Shown one piece after another: positions 8,313 to 17,417 of a DNA stretch of 64,000 nt. The DNA comes from Methanocella_A sp049676595 (GTDB taxonomy: Archaea; Halobacteriota; Methanocellia; Methanocellales; Methanocellaceae), in the NCBI RefSeq assembly GCF_049676595.1, contig NZ_CP187259.1:1488001-1552000 (forward strand). The letters run 5' to 3'. Numbering within the stretch: position 1 is the first letter of the stretch; each line of letters opens with the position of its first letter. The translations under genes were made by a program, and so were the position numbers. The notes beneath the pieces are model-generated. The model saw only the letters and a program-made list of their open reading frames with translations. It was not told where the DNA came from and did no database searches.

Positions 8313-8591
8313 ATGTCGATGGAACACGTCCCGGGTAAGAAAAATGGCGAAATCCTGCTTTACGCGCTGAGCACCTGCGAGTGGTGCAGAAAAACTCGGG
8401 AGCTGTTAACCGAGATAGGTATAGACTACTCATATGTCTACGTCGATCTATTGAGCGGCGAGGAGTTCAACCAGGTACTGGCCGAGCTTGGCAAATGGAA
8501 CAAATCAAAGTCGTTCCCTACTATGGTGATCAACAACAGCAAAGTCATCATCGGCTTCCGGGAAGACGAGATCCGGGAGGTGCTGGCCTGA
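8313..8591 (+). CDS. Glutaredoxin-like protein
   Basis: 92 residues from the ATG at 8313. Thioredoxin fold with the active-site motif CEWC (C22, C25) after a short strand. A second strand pattern SYVYVDL follows, then the cis-proline region SFPTMVI near residue 68, then the C-terminal helix. It is a thiol-disulfide carrier. Its TGA overlaps the first codon of the reductase gene that follows, so the two are probably translated together and the glutaredoxin is a likely substrate of that reductase. Confidence 0.8.
   Translation: MSMEHVPGKKNGEILLYALSTCEWCRKTRELLTEIGIDYSYVYVDLLSGEEFNQVLAELGKWNKSKSFPTMVINNSKVIIGFREDEIREVLA
8575..8590 (+). promoter_or_regulatory. Strong SD sequence deciding a CTG start
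   Basis: GGGAGGTG at 8575-8582 is followed after five bases by CTG at 8588-8590, which overlaps the TGA stop of the preceding gene (CTGA). No ATG, GTG or TTG lies in frame at a sensible place for the next protein. Confidence 0.65.
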
Positions 8592-9103
8592 CTGGCACCG
8601 GCGAGATCACCGACTCCGAAATCCGGGCCTTCTACGATCGGCTGCTGCGAGACGCCGAGCCGGGCGGCTACCATCTCAACCCTGACGAGGCCTTCACCAG
8701 GGCACTTGTAAAGGGGCTGCTTGTTAACAAGGGCCGGTATGGCTACGCTTCCTGCCCCTGCAGGCTGGCGATCGGCCAGAAATCGAATGATCTGGACATC
8801 ATCTGTCCCTGCGACTACCGTGATCCCGACCTGGGTCAGTACAGCTCCTGCTACTGCGGGCTTTACGTCTCGGGCGACATCTACCGGGGCATAAAGAAGC
8901 TGGCACCGGTGCCGGAGCGCAGGATGCCAGAGGCCATCCCGGCTCAGGGCAGCCTTCAAAGCCCATCTGTCAGCGTCCTCACCGCGCTAAAGTACCCTGT
9001 GTGGCGGTGCAAGGTCTGCGGGTACCTGTGCGCGAGGGAAGAGCCCCCCGGTGTCTGCCCGATCTGCAAAGCCGATAAGGAACGGTTCGAGCGGTTCATC
9101 TAA
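8588..9103 (+). CDS. Ferredoxin:thioredoxin/disulfide reductase catalytic domain fused to rubredoxin
   Basis: 171 residues if initiated at CTG 8588. The FTR catalytic domain has CPC at 56-58, CPC at 73-75 and CYC at 88-90. These supply the four ligands of an active-site [4Fe-4S] cluster plus the redox disulfide. The plant enzymes have CHC at the third motif, so the cluster-proximal histidine is tyrosine here. Residues 138-165 are a rubredoxin domain with C141, C144, C157 and C160. FTR-rubredoxin fusions are known in methanogens as ferredoxin:disulfide reductases. With the overlapping glutaredoxin it forms a ferredoxin-driven thiol reduction pair. Confidence 0.85.
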   Translation: MTGTGEITDSEIRAFYDRLLRDAEPGGYHLNPDEAFTRALVKGLLVNKGRYGYASCPCRLAIGQKSNDLDIICPCDYRDPDLGQYSSCYCGLYVSGDIYRGIKKLAPVPERRMPEAIPAQGSLQSPSVSVLTALKYPVWRCKVCGYLCAREEPPGVCPICKADKERFERFI

Positions 9104-9121
9104 TTCCAGAAGGCAATACCG

Positions 9122-9652
9122 ATGATACCTCTGCACAAGCTGAAAACCGTAAAGATAGACCCGGCAGCCGAGGTCCGGAAGATCGTCGCTTCCGGGGGCC
9201 GCGATCGGGCTCCCGGGGCATCGGGCGAGCTGAGCCAGGTCTACACAGTATACCGTAACCTGAAAACGCTGGGCTTCTTCCGGCTCATAGCGGAAGCTTA
9301 CGGTAACCGGGAGTGTACCGGAGGCTCAAGCCAGCGTATCAACGACCTTTTCAGCGCGGAGACGGTAGACGGTCACATCTACTTCGTAACCGAGATCACT
9401 CACGAAGCGCTGGAAGCCTTTCTCGACGACGGCCTCGTCCTGTACAAGCTGCGGAGCTGGCTGACTGATTGCTTCAGGAAGGCATGCGTAATGCCACCGG
9501 GCGAGGATATCGCGGCCAGATGGGATGGTATCTTTCACGCGCCGGGGACTCCCTTGCCGAAAGGTGTCAAAGTGCTGCCCTTCTACAACAAAGCCCTGGC
9601 TCCCGGAGTACCGGGCGTTATCCTTGCGCTGGTATTCGAGAAGCAGGTATAG
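9122..9652 (+). CDS. Hypothetical protein
   Basis: 176 residues, soluble, starting 18 bp after the reductase-rubredoxin gene and likely in its transcript. The sequence is a mix of helices and strands with two cysteines (about residues 64 and 122) but no paired CxxC. I do not recognise a family. Position suggests a link to the redox pair, which is inference only. Confidence 0.65.
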   Translation: MIPLHKLKTVKIDPAAEVRKIVASGGRDRAPGASGELSQVYTVYRNLKTLGFFRLIAEAYGNRECTGGSSQRINDLFSAETVDGHIYFVTEITHEALEAFLDDGLVLYKLRSWLTDCFRKACVMPPGEDIAARWDGIFHAPGTPLPKGVKVLPFYNKALAPGVPGVILALVFEKQV

Positions 9653-9718
9653 TGCTTCTGTTAACTTGTTACGACAGAAGAACAACCTTAAAAAAGAAGC
9701 CGGGCGTCATCGCCCGTT

Positions 9719-10198
9719 TTACAGCTGGGGCTTGTCACCGGGGCCATCAGGTATGGTTGGGATGACGTTGTTGCCGTCGAGCCTCGGCATCGTGGCCGGG
9801 CCTTCGATGGCCTTCTGAGTCATCATGTCCCACTGGCCATCCATGACCGCGGAAATTACTTTGCCCTTCTCTACGGTGATCACTGCCTCGTGGGGCGTGA
9901 GCACCTGGGCGGTCATCTTTTCTGTCCGGTCACCGTAGCCAGAGCTCCTGCAGGTGAACTCTGCGATGACCTCGTAAGTGTCGACCGTCCTGGCGGTGCA
10001 GGACTTGATGGCCAGCGTATCGGTCATGCCGTCGTACTTGAAGGTGCTCTCGGAGGCTACGAAATCCTTGGCGATTTTCTGGGCGTCCTCGGAGGAGTAC
10101 GCAACTCCGCCGGGGGATGATGAGTAAACGATTGCTCCGCCTGCGATTACGAGCAGCAGGGCCGTCACAAGGCTTGTGATTACGATGAACTTATCCAT
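9719..10198 (-). CDS. Membrane-anchored or secreted hypothetical protein
   Basis: 159 residues. An N-terminal hydrophobic segment (about 4-26) looks like an uncleaved anchor or signal peptide. After it comes an extracellular domain that begins SSEDAQKIAKDFVASESTF, the usual opening of PepSY-like or small lipoprotein folds in methanogens, and contains two cysteines (about 67 and 83) able to form a disulfide. The tail is proline-rich. Function unknown. Confidence 0.6.
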   Translation of the reverse strand: MDKFIVITSLVTALLLVIAGGAIVYSSSPGGVAYSSEDAQKIAKDFVASESTFKYDGMTDTLAIKSCTARTVDTYEVIAEFTCRSSGYGDRTEKMTAQVLTPHEAVITVEKGKVISAVMDGQWDMMTQKAIEGPATMPRLDGNNVIPTIPDGPGDKPQL

Positions 10199-10317
10199 TC
10201 TTTCACCAGGCTTATCTATGTTTTAGATAACTATAAGCGTTACTTAAGCTACGGTTACTGCCGTAGTCTTTTCGTCTAAAAACCACAGTGCCCGGAAGCC
10301 ATAAATATTTTCTCCGG

Positions 10318-11547
10318 TCACCTCCGCTCAAGAGCGCGCAGGCGTAAGGCCCTTAGCATTGCTACAAACCCGCCTAAGCCGGCCAAAAAGCCCAGGATGA
10401 TGAACGGCAGGTCCATGTGGATGTCGAAGGAAAATCCCCCCACAGGCGGGCCTATAATTCTGCCAAGGCTGTTGTATGAGCCTATCACTCCCATCGCGGC
10501 TCCCTGGTGCTCCTCATCCGTCCGCTTAGAGACGAGGGAATTCAGGCAGGGGACGACCAGCCCTGTGCCGAGCGCCAGGGTGCAGGCGAACAGCATCAGC
10601 GATACCAGCTCCGAGGCGGACAGTACCAGGAAGAACGAGGCAGCAGCGATGAAGAGGCCCGTGATCACTGTGAATCTTTCTCCGATCAGCTCTATCTTTA
10701 TCCCTAACAGCATGCCCTGACAGATGACGCCGGTGATGCCCATGACCGTGAACATGATGGCCATGATTCCCGGCCCCGTGACTATCATCGTCGTCCCGGC
10801 CACCGGCATGGCTGACGGCGTATCCAGCACGTTGAAACGGTCCATCAGGTAGTAGGCGAAGGTGCCCTGGAAGCCGGACATCAGCATGGTTACCAGCAGC
10901 GCCAGCAAGAACAGCAGCCAGAGCCGGGAGCTCAGCGGAGCAAGAAGGGACACTTTTCCAGGGCGTAGCCGGTGTACGTCCACTGATTTCGACTCTCTCA
11001 GCAGCAGGTAGCCCAGGACCACGAAGCCGAACGATGCGGCGGCGATGGTGAAAAACGGCACGGTCAGGCCCCACATCGAGAGCCCTCCAGCCAGGGCCGG
11101 CCCGAAGATCATGCCGAGGCCCGACGAGGCCCCGAGCATTCCCATAATTCTTCCCCTGTCTTTATGGCTGGTGATATCTGCGATATATGCCAGCGATGCG
11201 GGGTATATGCCCCCGGATAAAATGCCGCCGATCATGCGGGCGGCAAACAGCATCCACAGCTGGGTGGCAAAGCCGTAGATGAGGAATGAGACTCCGTAGC
11301 CGAACAGGCCGATCAGGAACACCGGCTTTCTGCCTATGCGGTCCGAGAGCTCCCCCAGAAACGGGGTAAAGATCAGCTGCATGACCGAATAAGATGCCAT
11401 CAGCAGGCCGAGATCAAAAGCCGTTGCACCCATGTTCTGGGAGTAGTAGGGCAGTACAGGCATGATGACACTGAACCCGAGGCTCAGAAAGAACATCCCG
11501 GCCACCAGGACCCCCAGCTGTACCCGCTCTGAAACCATCGCTACCAT
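10318..11547 (-). CDS. Major facilitator superfamily exporter (TetA-like)
   Basis: 409 residues, about 12 hydrophobic helices. Motif A between helices 2 and 3 reads GELSDRIGRKPV, and motif C-like glycine/proline sequence is in helix 5 (GLGMIFGPALAGG), which points to a proton-driven antiporter of the drug/tetracycline type. The substrate cannot be told. The ATG at 11545-11547 is chosen because a TATA-like tract lies 20-25 bases before it, suggesting a leaderless message; an upstream extension is possible. Confidence 0.8.
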   Translation of the reverse strand: MVAMVSERVQLGVLVAGMFFLSLGFSVIMPVLPYYSQNMGATAFDLGLLMASYSVMQLIFTPFLGELSDRIGRKPVFLIGLFGYGVSFLIYGFATQLWMLFAARMIGGILSGGIYPASLAYIADITSHKDRGRIMGMLGASSGLGMIFGPALAGGLSMWGLTVPFFTIAAASFGFVVLGYLLLRESKSVDVHRLRPGKVSLLAPLSSRLWLLFLLALLVTMLMSGFQGTFAYYLMDRFNVLDTPSAMPVAGTTMIVTGPGIMAIMFTVMGITGVICQGMLLGIKIELIGERFTVITGLFIAAASFFLVLSASELVSLMLFACTLALGTGLVVPCLNSLVSKRTDEEHQGAAMGVIGSYNSLGRIIGPPVGGFSFDIHMDLPFIILGFLAGLGGFVAMLRALRLRALERR

Positions 11548-11666
11548 ACGGATTTCGGGGTGCGTGATGAAATAAATGTGGTATGTTGGAAGCGCTGTCC
11601 AGCAATAAGTCTCAAAGGGCCTGGTATAGATCACGAAAAAATCAGCAGCAGAGGCGTAGTAAGCCT

Positions 11667-12242
11667 TTACTTCTTACTCTTCTGTGCGGTCCTCTGCCTT
11701 TTTTTGGCCGACTGGTAGCATATGGACGCGTCTTTCATCCCGGGGTCAATCTTGAGCGTCTCTTTATATTCCAGGATCGCCTCGTCCAGGGCGCCGACGC
11801 TGTCCAGCGCGGCCGCCAGCCTGAAATGGGCCTCCCCGTCGTACGGAGCTGTTTTGATCGCCACGTGGTACTCTTTGATCGCGGCTTTCATGTCCCCTTT
11901 TTTCTCCAGTGCCATGCCGAGGGAAATGTGGTACATTAGCCTGGAAGGATCAGATCGGATAGCGCTGTGGTATTCTCTGACGGCTCCGGCAAGGTCTCCT
12001 CTGTCCTCGCAGATCCTGGCCAGCAGGTAGTGGGCTTCAGCGTGTCCTCTGTCCAGGCTGAGGGTTGCCTCCAGGTCTTTTACGGCTTCGTCGATCTGCC
12101 CCTGATCATAGTGCAGGGCTGCGAGGGAGTATCGCAGATCGCCGGCATTGTTGCGGGCTGCCGGCGCAGCCTGCAGCCTGACCAGGCTCTGGAGAGCAGA
12201 TAATGTCCGGGAGAAATATCCTGACGCTGGCATACCTATCAC
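11667..12242 (-). CDS. TPR-repeat protein
   Basis: 191 residues with about four tetratricopeptide repeats (about 30-165), with the signature spacing of A/G at position 8, A at 20 and P at 32 in each 34-residue unit, and a basic tail KKRQRTAQKSKK. TPR proteins are protein-interaction scaffolds. It belongs to a cluster of three TPR genes with the neighbours at 12347-13201 and 13525-14292. Confidence 0.75.
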   Translation of the reverse strand: MIGMPASGYFSRTLSALQSLVRLQAAPAARNNAGDLRYSLAALHYDQGQIDEAVKDLEATLSLDRGHAEAHYLLARICEDRGDLAGAVREYHSAIRSDPSRLMYHISLGMALEKKGDMKAAIKEYHVAIKTAPYDGEAHFRLAAALDSVGALDEAILEYKETLKIDPGMKDASICYQSAKKRQRTAQKSKK

Positions 12243-12346
12243 TTTTTATATTGTGACTTATATATTAATATTCTCCGGGGAAAGCGCGAGGCTGTATGTT
12301 CGGAAAAAATAGATCTGATCCTCTGATAGAAACCGTGTGCCCGGGG

Positions 12347-13201
12347 CTATTTCATCAATGCTCTGGAGATCGCATCCATGGCGGCCTGCTGCTTTTTTAT
12401 GGCACCTTCGTGCTCCGGCTTCAGGCGCAGCGTCTCGTTGAAAGCCCGCAGGGCGTCGAACAGGCGGCCCTGCTTATAGTACGCCAGCCCCAGGCCATAG
12501 TGGGATTGCTCGTCCTGCGGAGCTGTCCTGATCCCGTTCTTAAACGCGAGAACCGCTTCATCAACCGCCCCTTTACCGAGGAGCAGGTTACCCATTCTGA
12601 CGTAAACTTCGGTGTACTCCGGGCTGAATTTAACCGCCCTGGCATATATCCATATCGCTTCGTCAATCTTGCCCAGGCTTTCCAGGTCTACGCCCGTGCA
12701 AAAGTACGCTTCCACATACTCTGGCATAATCTTGATCGCTTCGACGTACTCTTTGATCGCATCGCTTCGCCGGTCCAGCATATCGTACACTGTCCCGAGC
12801 ATAAAGTGGGCTTCGGCATCGTCCGGCCTCAGCCGGACGAGCTCCCTGTACTGGTGCACAGCTTCACTATACTGTCCCACTGACTTCAGCAGTAAGCCGA
12901 GCTCCTGGTATGCCTCTGAAAAATCCGGGCGCAGCTCTACCGCTTTTCGGAGGTCCAGGATAGCGTTACCTATGCGGCCTGCTGTGAGGTTGTCCAGTGC
13001 GAGCCTGTAATAAAAGTCAGCCGTTCCCGGCTCGCATTCGTCCTCCGATCGGCGGATGAGTGCCGCATCATCGATGATTATCGTGCCGTTCAGAATGTCG
13101 ATGATCGCACTTTTGCCCGAATCCTGCAGCGCCGATGGCCTGACAGGATGTTCCCTCCTGTCGCACTCTTCAGCAGCCTTGCTGGCCTCTTTCAGCTTCA
13201 A
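12347..13201 (-). CDS. TPR-repeat protein
   Basis: 284 residues with six to seven TPR units from about residue 55 to 275 and a charged N-terminal helix. The only sensible start is TTG at 13199-13201; an in-frame stop lies 54 bp further upstream and no ATG or GTG falls between them. A TATA-like tract is at about 13245-13258. Probable scaffold protein, same strand as the TPR gene downstream but separated by about 100 bp. Confidence 0.7.
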   Translation of the reverse strand: MKLKEASKAAEECDRREHPVRPSALQDSGKSAIIDILNGTIIIDDAALIRRSEDECEPGTADFYYRLALDNLTAGRIGNAILDLRKAVELRPDFSEAYQELGLLLKSVGQYSEAVHQYRELVRLRPDDAEAHFMLGTVYDMLDRRSDAIKEYVEAIKIMPEYVEAYFCTGVDLESLGKIDEAIWIYARAVKFSPEYTEVYVRMGNLLLGKGAVDEAVLAFKNGIRTAPQDEQSHYGLGLAYYKQGRLFDALRAFNETLRLKPEHEGAIKKQQAAMDAISRALMK

Positions 13202-13524
13202 GAGGTGTTGCAGCCTGTCCGCTATATCGATTGCCCCCCAATAGTTTAGTTATATATTTTGCTGCCCGGTGATAACGTTTTCTATATTCAACTGTCACGA
13301 TAGGTAACAAAATTATCTTAACCGGGCGGCCGGTAAAATTCGGGACTAGCGATGTTTACCTGGCATCACCGGGGACAGTATGCTTCACTGCAGTAAAAAT
13401 AAGCCATGTGTGTCGTATATATTTAATTCTAAAAATAGCCGGAAACCCTGTAATTACACATTCCCAATTGGTAATTTATGAGCGAAGTATTATCTTTCGC
13501 TGAATATGTACATGATCATTGTGA
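13202..13524. promoter_or_regulatory. Divergent promoter region between two TPR genes
   Basis: No gene seen in 323 bases. TATA-like tracts occur at about 13245-13258 (toward the minus-strand TPR gene) and about 13417-13424. An AATTGGTAATT-like near-palindrome lies around 13465-13480. Confidence 0.35.
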
Positions 13525-14292
13525 GTGCGTATGTGGACCAGAGACAACTCTACTCCTGAATGCGAAGAAAAAACTGGTCTCGCAGCCGCTGACATCTGGG
13601 GGGAGATGTGCGGAGAGCCTAAAAATGTCCCGAAGAGCATCGGGGAGTGCGATCTGAATACTGTTCTCGAGATGTATCACTACACGAACGGCACGATCCT
13701 GGAGCTGAACGGGTTTCTGGACGATGCCATAAGGGAATACCGGGAGGCCATCCGCCTGAACCCGGCCGAAGGTTTCTATCACTATAATCTTGGGGTAGCG
13801 CTGCTGAAAAACAACGAGTACAACGACGCCTACAAGGAGCTCTCTGAAGCCATCCGCCTGAACCCGGAGGACTATGAGTCCAGGTGTGCTCTTGGGGACG
13901 TTTACTGCGCTATCGGCCGCAGCTTGCTGGCCGGCGGAAAAACCGGGGAAGCTGTCGAGTCGTTCCGGGAGGCAGTCGCCATCGACCCGGACTACCCCGA
14001 CTATCACAGCGGCCTCGGCCAGGCGCTGCTTGAGCTGGCCCGATCGGACGCTGCACAGCTTAACGAAGAGCACCTGGCCAGCGCCATCGCCGAGTTCAGG
14101 GCTGCTCTCGCCATCGACCCGGAAAGCAGGGATGCCAGGATCAACCTTGGCATGGCACTCAGCCTCAGCCTGTCTGAAAGCCAGCGCGCCGAAGGCATGA
14201 AACTGCTCCACGAAGTGCTGATCGCCGAGCCTTTCAACGACGATGTGCGGTCGTGCATCGAGGCTATGGCTGCTGGCAGTCACATGGCTTAA
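13525..14292 (+). CDS. TPR-repeat protein
   Basis: 255 residues with about five TPR units (from about 50 to 240), including clear DAIREYREAIRLNPAEG and AVESFREAVAIDPDYPDY repeats. The start is GTG 13525 or ATG 13531, two codons apart. It is divergent from the other two TPR genes. An equally long minus-strand ORF over the same bases is only its shadow, since the plus frame carries the repeat pattern. Confidence 0.8.
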   Translation: MRMWTRDNSTPECEEKTGLAAADIWGEMCGEPKNVPKSIGECDLNTVLEMYHYTNGTILELNGFLDDAIREYREAIRLNPAEGFYHYNLGVALLKNNEYNDAYKELSEAIRLNPEDYESRCALGDVYCAIGRSLLAGGKTGEAVESFREAVAIDPDYPDYHSGLGQALLELARSDAAQLNEEHLASAIAEFRAALAIDPESRDARINLGMALSLSLSESQRAEGMKLLHEVLIAEPFNDDVRSCIEAMAAGSHMA

Positions 14293-14435
14293 CCGGATTG
14301 TATGTGATGAGAACTACAATATTGCTTGATATTTATATTTATCAATGTTCTCTCTTTAGGATTGGCTATTTAACACTTTCTCGCCAGATAGAAAAATGTT
14401 TGTAAAATTGTAATTATGTGAAAAATACAAAACCA

Positions 14436-14640
14436 ATTTATAGTTTTAAGCTATACTATTGAATGTAACAGGTGGGAATAAACAAGGGCTGAACTAACCC
14501 TTGCAATCTAATCGCGATCAAGTCAAGGCTGACTCCAATACGGTTTGACTCCAAAAGCGCAAGCAAGCACCAGTAATACCAAAGGGGCAAAATATCAAAG
14601 GCCTGCGGCGAGCCTCAAATCGCCGCCCTCCCATTTTGAA
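14436..14640 (+). ncRNA. Candidate small structured RNA
   Basis: A 433-base gap without an ORF. A TATA box (TTTATAG at about 14437-14443) would start transcription near 14464. The downstream sequence is less AT-rich than its surroundings and contains AAGGG/CCCTT pairing near 14484-14502, GTCAAGGCTGAC-like pairing near 14522-14533, and a perfect 7-bp stem, GCGGCGA (14605-14611) with TCGCCGC (14620-14626), followed by a weak AT tail. Role unknown. Confidence 0.4.
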
Positions 14641-14725
14641 AAATCTTATACCCGGGCGACAAGCGCTCAGTTATCTATATCTAAGTCGATAGCCTGCGCA
14701 TAGATCCTGTCCAGCGGCAAAAAAG

Positions 14726-15814
14726 CTATTTCCCCGTATCTGCCAGGACGACCATAACCATCGGCTCTTGCCCCGACTTTACCGGGGCAACCCGAATGGA
14801 CTTCTCTGACGCGACCCCATCTCTGCCTGTCAGCGTAACCACTCCGCTGCCTGAACTGCCGGTCATTAGCGCCTTCTCAAACATCGAGGTAACCTTCTGG
14901 ATGTCAGTACTGCTAAAGAGACCTATCTCAAAAAGATTTTTTGCTGTCAGGTCCTCTGCCGGTAATCCTGGCAGGCTGGCTGTTACCTGATTTCCGCAAA
15001 GGATAGTGCCTTCAGGATCGCAGATACATATTGCATCTGAAATAAGCCCCATCAGGGCACAAAGCTGCTCCTCTGCCCTCGACAGCTTCTGCTCTGCTTG
15101 TTTCTGCTTGGTCATATCTTTGAAGATCGCGACCGTACCCATCACTCGGCCCCAGTCGTCCTCGATCGGGACCAGCATGTAGTCGATAGGCATTCTGCCG
15201 CCTTCCTTGCTTAAAAGGCTCGCCTGACTGCTGCCGCTTGCATGGATCTCCTCTGGCTGTTCTAGCCTGAAGATCGAGTGGACATCCTTGCCGGCCGCGT
15301 CTTTCAGCTCCCAGCCCGTCAGCTCTTCTGCGGCCGTATTCATGAACTTGACCGCGCCGGAGTCGTCAGAGGTGATGACGCCTTCGTCGATGTTCCTGAG
15401 AGTCACTTTCAGCCACTGGCGGGCATCGTACAGGTCCCTGTCCATGCGGTGCTTGTACAGTGCCATTTCGATGGTGACTCTTAGCTCCCGCTCATCGAAG
15501 GGCTTGAGCACGTAGCCGAACGGCCCGGTGATCTTCGCCCTCTGGAGGGTGGTAATATCCGAGTTAGCGGTCAGGTAGATAATGGGAGTATCCTGGGTTT
15601 TACGGATCGCCTCCGCGGCCGATATACCATCGATGCTGCCCTTGAGGCCGATATCCATCAGTATGGCGTCAGGCCTGGTGGCATTCGCCTTGACGATGGC
15701 TTCTTCGCCGGTCGAAGCCGTTCCCACCACACTGTACCCGAGGCCGGCCAGCCGGCTGCGGATGTCCAGCAGGACAATCGCTTCGTCTTCGACTATCAGG
15801 ATACGCTCGTTCAT
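14726..15814 (-). CDS. Response regulator with REC and two PAS domains
   Basis: 362 residues from the ATG at 15812-15814. Residues 3-118 are a receiver domain (acidic pair in ILIVEDEA, phospho-acceptor in ILMDIGLKG, lysine in YVLKPFDE). Residues about 130-250 and 260-360 are PAS domains, the first followed by a short coiled coil (KDMTKQKQAEQKLSRAEEQL). There is no kinase, HTH or output domain, so it probably relays or senses signals to a partner histidine kinase. No kinase gene is adjacent. A longer in-frame start exists but extends past a typical REC N-terminus. Confidence 0.85.
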   Translation of the reverse strand: MNERILIVEDEAIVLLDIRSRLAGLGYSVVGTASTGEEAIVKANATRPDAILMDIGLKGSIDGISAAEAIRKTQDTPIIYLTANSDITTLQRAKITGPFGYVLKPFDERELRVTIEMALYKHRMDRDLYDARQWLKVTLRNIDEGVITSDDSGAVKFMNTAAEELTGWELKDAAGKDVHSIFRLEQPEEIHASGSSQASLLSKEGGRMPIDYMLVPIEDDWGRVMGTVAIFKDMTKQKQAEQKLSRAEEQLCALMGLISDAICICDPEGTILCGNQVTASLPGLPAEDLTAKNLFEIGLFSSTDIQKVTSMFEKALMTGSSGSGVVTLTGRDGVASEKSIRVAPVKSGQEPMVMVVLADTGK

Positions 15815-16052
15815 AGTCAACCCGTTTATACCACCAGAAACCATAAAAACATTGCTGTAATCCGATTTTCCTAATTGGCAATTGGAAAACAGCATAAGGC
15901 CGGGACTGTAATGCTTTAGAGTACGACCGATGCCTGGAGAAGCTTATTGAATAACCTCGTACAATTATTATTGTCCTTTGTGAAACGTTTTATGCGGTCC
16001 GGCAGGTACACAGCCTGCCGGACCGTATAATATGTTTCAAGAATGACATTAT

Positions 16053-16367
16053 ATGGTGATATCCTTGACGATTAACAAGCCAGTATACTCAGAGCATGCC
16101 CAGGCGCCGGGCGCCAACGCCGTCAAAGAGCTGGACATGATGAAAGTGAAGATCGTGGAAATGGTCGAAGGGGCCGGAATCAGGTTCCCTATCACCGACA
16201 AGGATGCGCTGCTGAAGGTCTTCCCGAAGTCCACGCCGATGGCCTGTTCCTATAAGGGTAGTCAGTGGACCCTGTATGACCTGATCGAGCACCTCGATAA
16301 GAGCGATTTCCCGATCAAGAATGCCGGTGACCTGGCGACAATTCTGACGACCCGGTGCATCATCTAA
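16053..16367 (+). CDS. Hypothetical small protein
   Basis: 104 residues, soluble. It looks helical, with a run of acidic and basic residues around KELDMMKVKIVEMVEGAG and a later repeat-like pair (FPITDKDALLKVFPK and LYDLIEHLDKSDFPIKNAGDL). This resembles small two-helix domains of the DUF2795 type without matching clearly. It converges on the gene at 16384. Confidence 0.6.
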   Translation: MVISLTINKPVYSEHAQAPGANAVKELDMMKVKIVEMVEGAGIRFPITDKDALLKVFPKSTPMACSYKGSQWTLYDLIEHLDKSDFPIKNAGDLATILTTRCII

Positions 16368-16392
16368 ACAAAATTTTTCCTTTCTACTTTTT
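16368..16392. terminator. Shared terminator between convergent genes
   Basis: Seventeen bases separate the two stops; T runs (TTTTT, TTTCT, TTTTT) lie across the junction on the plus strand. Confidence 0.4.
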
Positions 16393-17262
16393 CGCTATCA
16401 GGTCAATCGTCGCCACATTTTTAGTGCCTCGCAGCACCTGACTCAGGCCTGCCCTAGGCGCCATTCCGTCGTTGTAATAGATGCCTGATCCGGCATAACC
16501 GATCCCGGGCAGCACCCTTTTCAGGCCGCACAGCCCGGCCAGCCATGTTCTGGGCGTGTCCGACTTGTGGGGATGCCAGATGAGCAGATCAGGCTTTTCT
16601 TCTGCCGCCAGCCGCCTAAACTCGGCGATAGTCTCTGCCCGCCAGCCTCTGGCATTGTGAGCCGATCTGGGGCTGAACATGTTCAGGTCGTGGCACCCAA
16701 GGAGCATTATCTTACGCCCTCCCGCATCGATGTAGTGGCTCCGCAAATCGGCCACACGCACAAGCCCGTGCTGCTGCCGGGTATTCGGGTAGGATTTGCC
16801 TGTGCGCCACACCTTGCCCTTATCCATATCCATGGCAAAGGTCAGCTCTGCATGCGGATCCCAGGCCGAGCCCATGAAGAAGAACATGTCCACGCCCATG
16901 GTCAGGTAGCGTGTCACCTGGCGTAGCCTGCGGCCTGTTGCGCCTTCCAGGAGGCTCATGAAGTTCGCCTCTCCGTACGCCAGTAGCTGATCTACGATCT
17001 TCACCGGCGGATTCACCGGATCTTCTACGGACCATCTCTTGACAGAATCAGGCCACGGGAGGCAGAGAAATCCGCCACTCAAGATCAGGAAATCTAGCCG
17101 GTTCCTGCTAGCAAGCGCTTTGCAGACAGCATTTAGCAGAGCCCTGGCTTCTTCAGGGTCACCCTGCCACTCCCCTTCGAAGAAGACGCGGGCAATTGAG
17201 GCATCAGCATCGGCCTGCACGTCGATCTCAAACGCATCCTGTCGGCGGCCCATTACTCTCAT
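16384..17262 (-). CDS. Hypothetical protein, possible hydrolase
   Basis: 292 residues, soluble. Strand-like segments such as LDFLILSGGF, RKIMLLGCHDLNMFSPR and PDLLIWHPHKSD alternate with helices, giving an alpha/beta layout with conserved-looking C, H and D residues. This could fit a nitrilase- or phosphoesterase-like fold, but I do not recognise a family signature and give no activity. It stands alone between a convergent gene and an intergenic region. Confidence 0.6.
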   Translation of the reverse strand: MRVMGRRQDAFEIDVQADADASIARVFFEGEWQGDPEEARALLNAVCKALASRNRLDFLILSGGFLCLPWPDSVKRWSVEDPVNPPVKIVDQLLAYGEANFMSLLEGATGRRLRQVTRYLTMGVDMFFFMGSAWDPHAELTFAMDMDKGKVWRTGKSYPNTRQQHGLVRVADLRSHYIDAGGRKIMLLGCHDLNMFSPRSAHNARGWRAETIAEFRRLAAEEKPDLLIWHPHKSDTPRTWLAGLCGLKRVLPGIGYAGSGIYYNDGMAPRAGLSQVLRGTKNVATIDLIAKK

Positions 17263-17417
17263 ACTCGCTGCTGTGGCCCGGAGCGCTAAAAACTTTCTCT
17301 TAAAAAACAGCTGAAATGCTTGTATGAGAAAAACGTGCCAGTTATCCGGTATACCACTGGCACAATCACCATATTAGTACAATCCCCGAGGGAATTTACC
17401 GCCAGAGATCGGTAGTC

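Noticed and set aside
13516..14283. 255-codon minus-strand ORF
   Set aside because: Mirror of the TPR gene on the plus strand, which carries the repeat pattern; the minus product has no domain logic.
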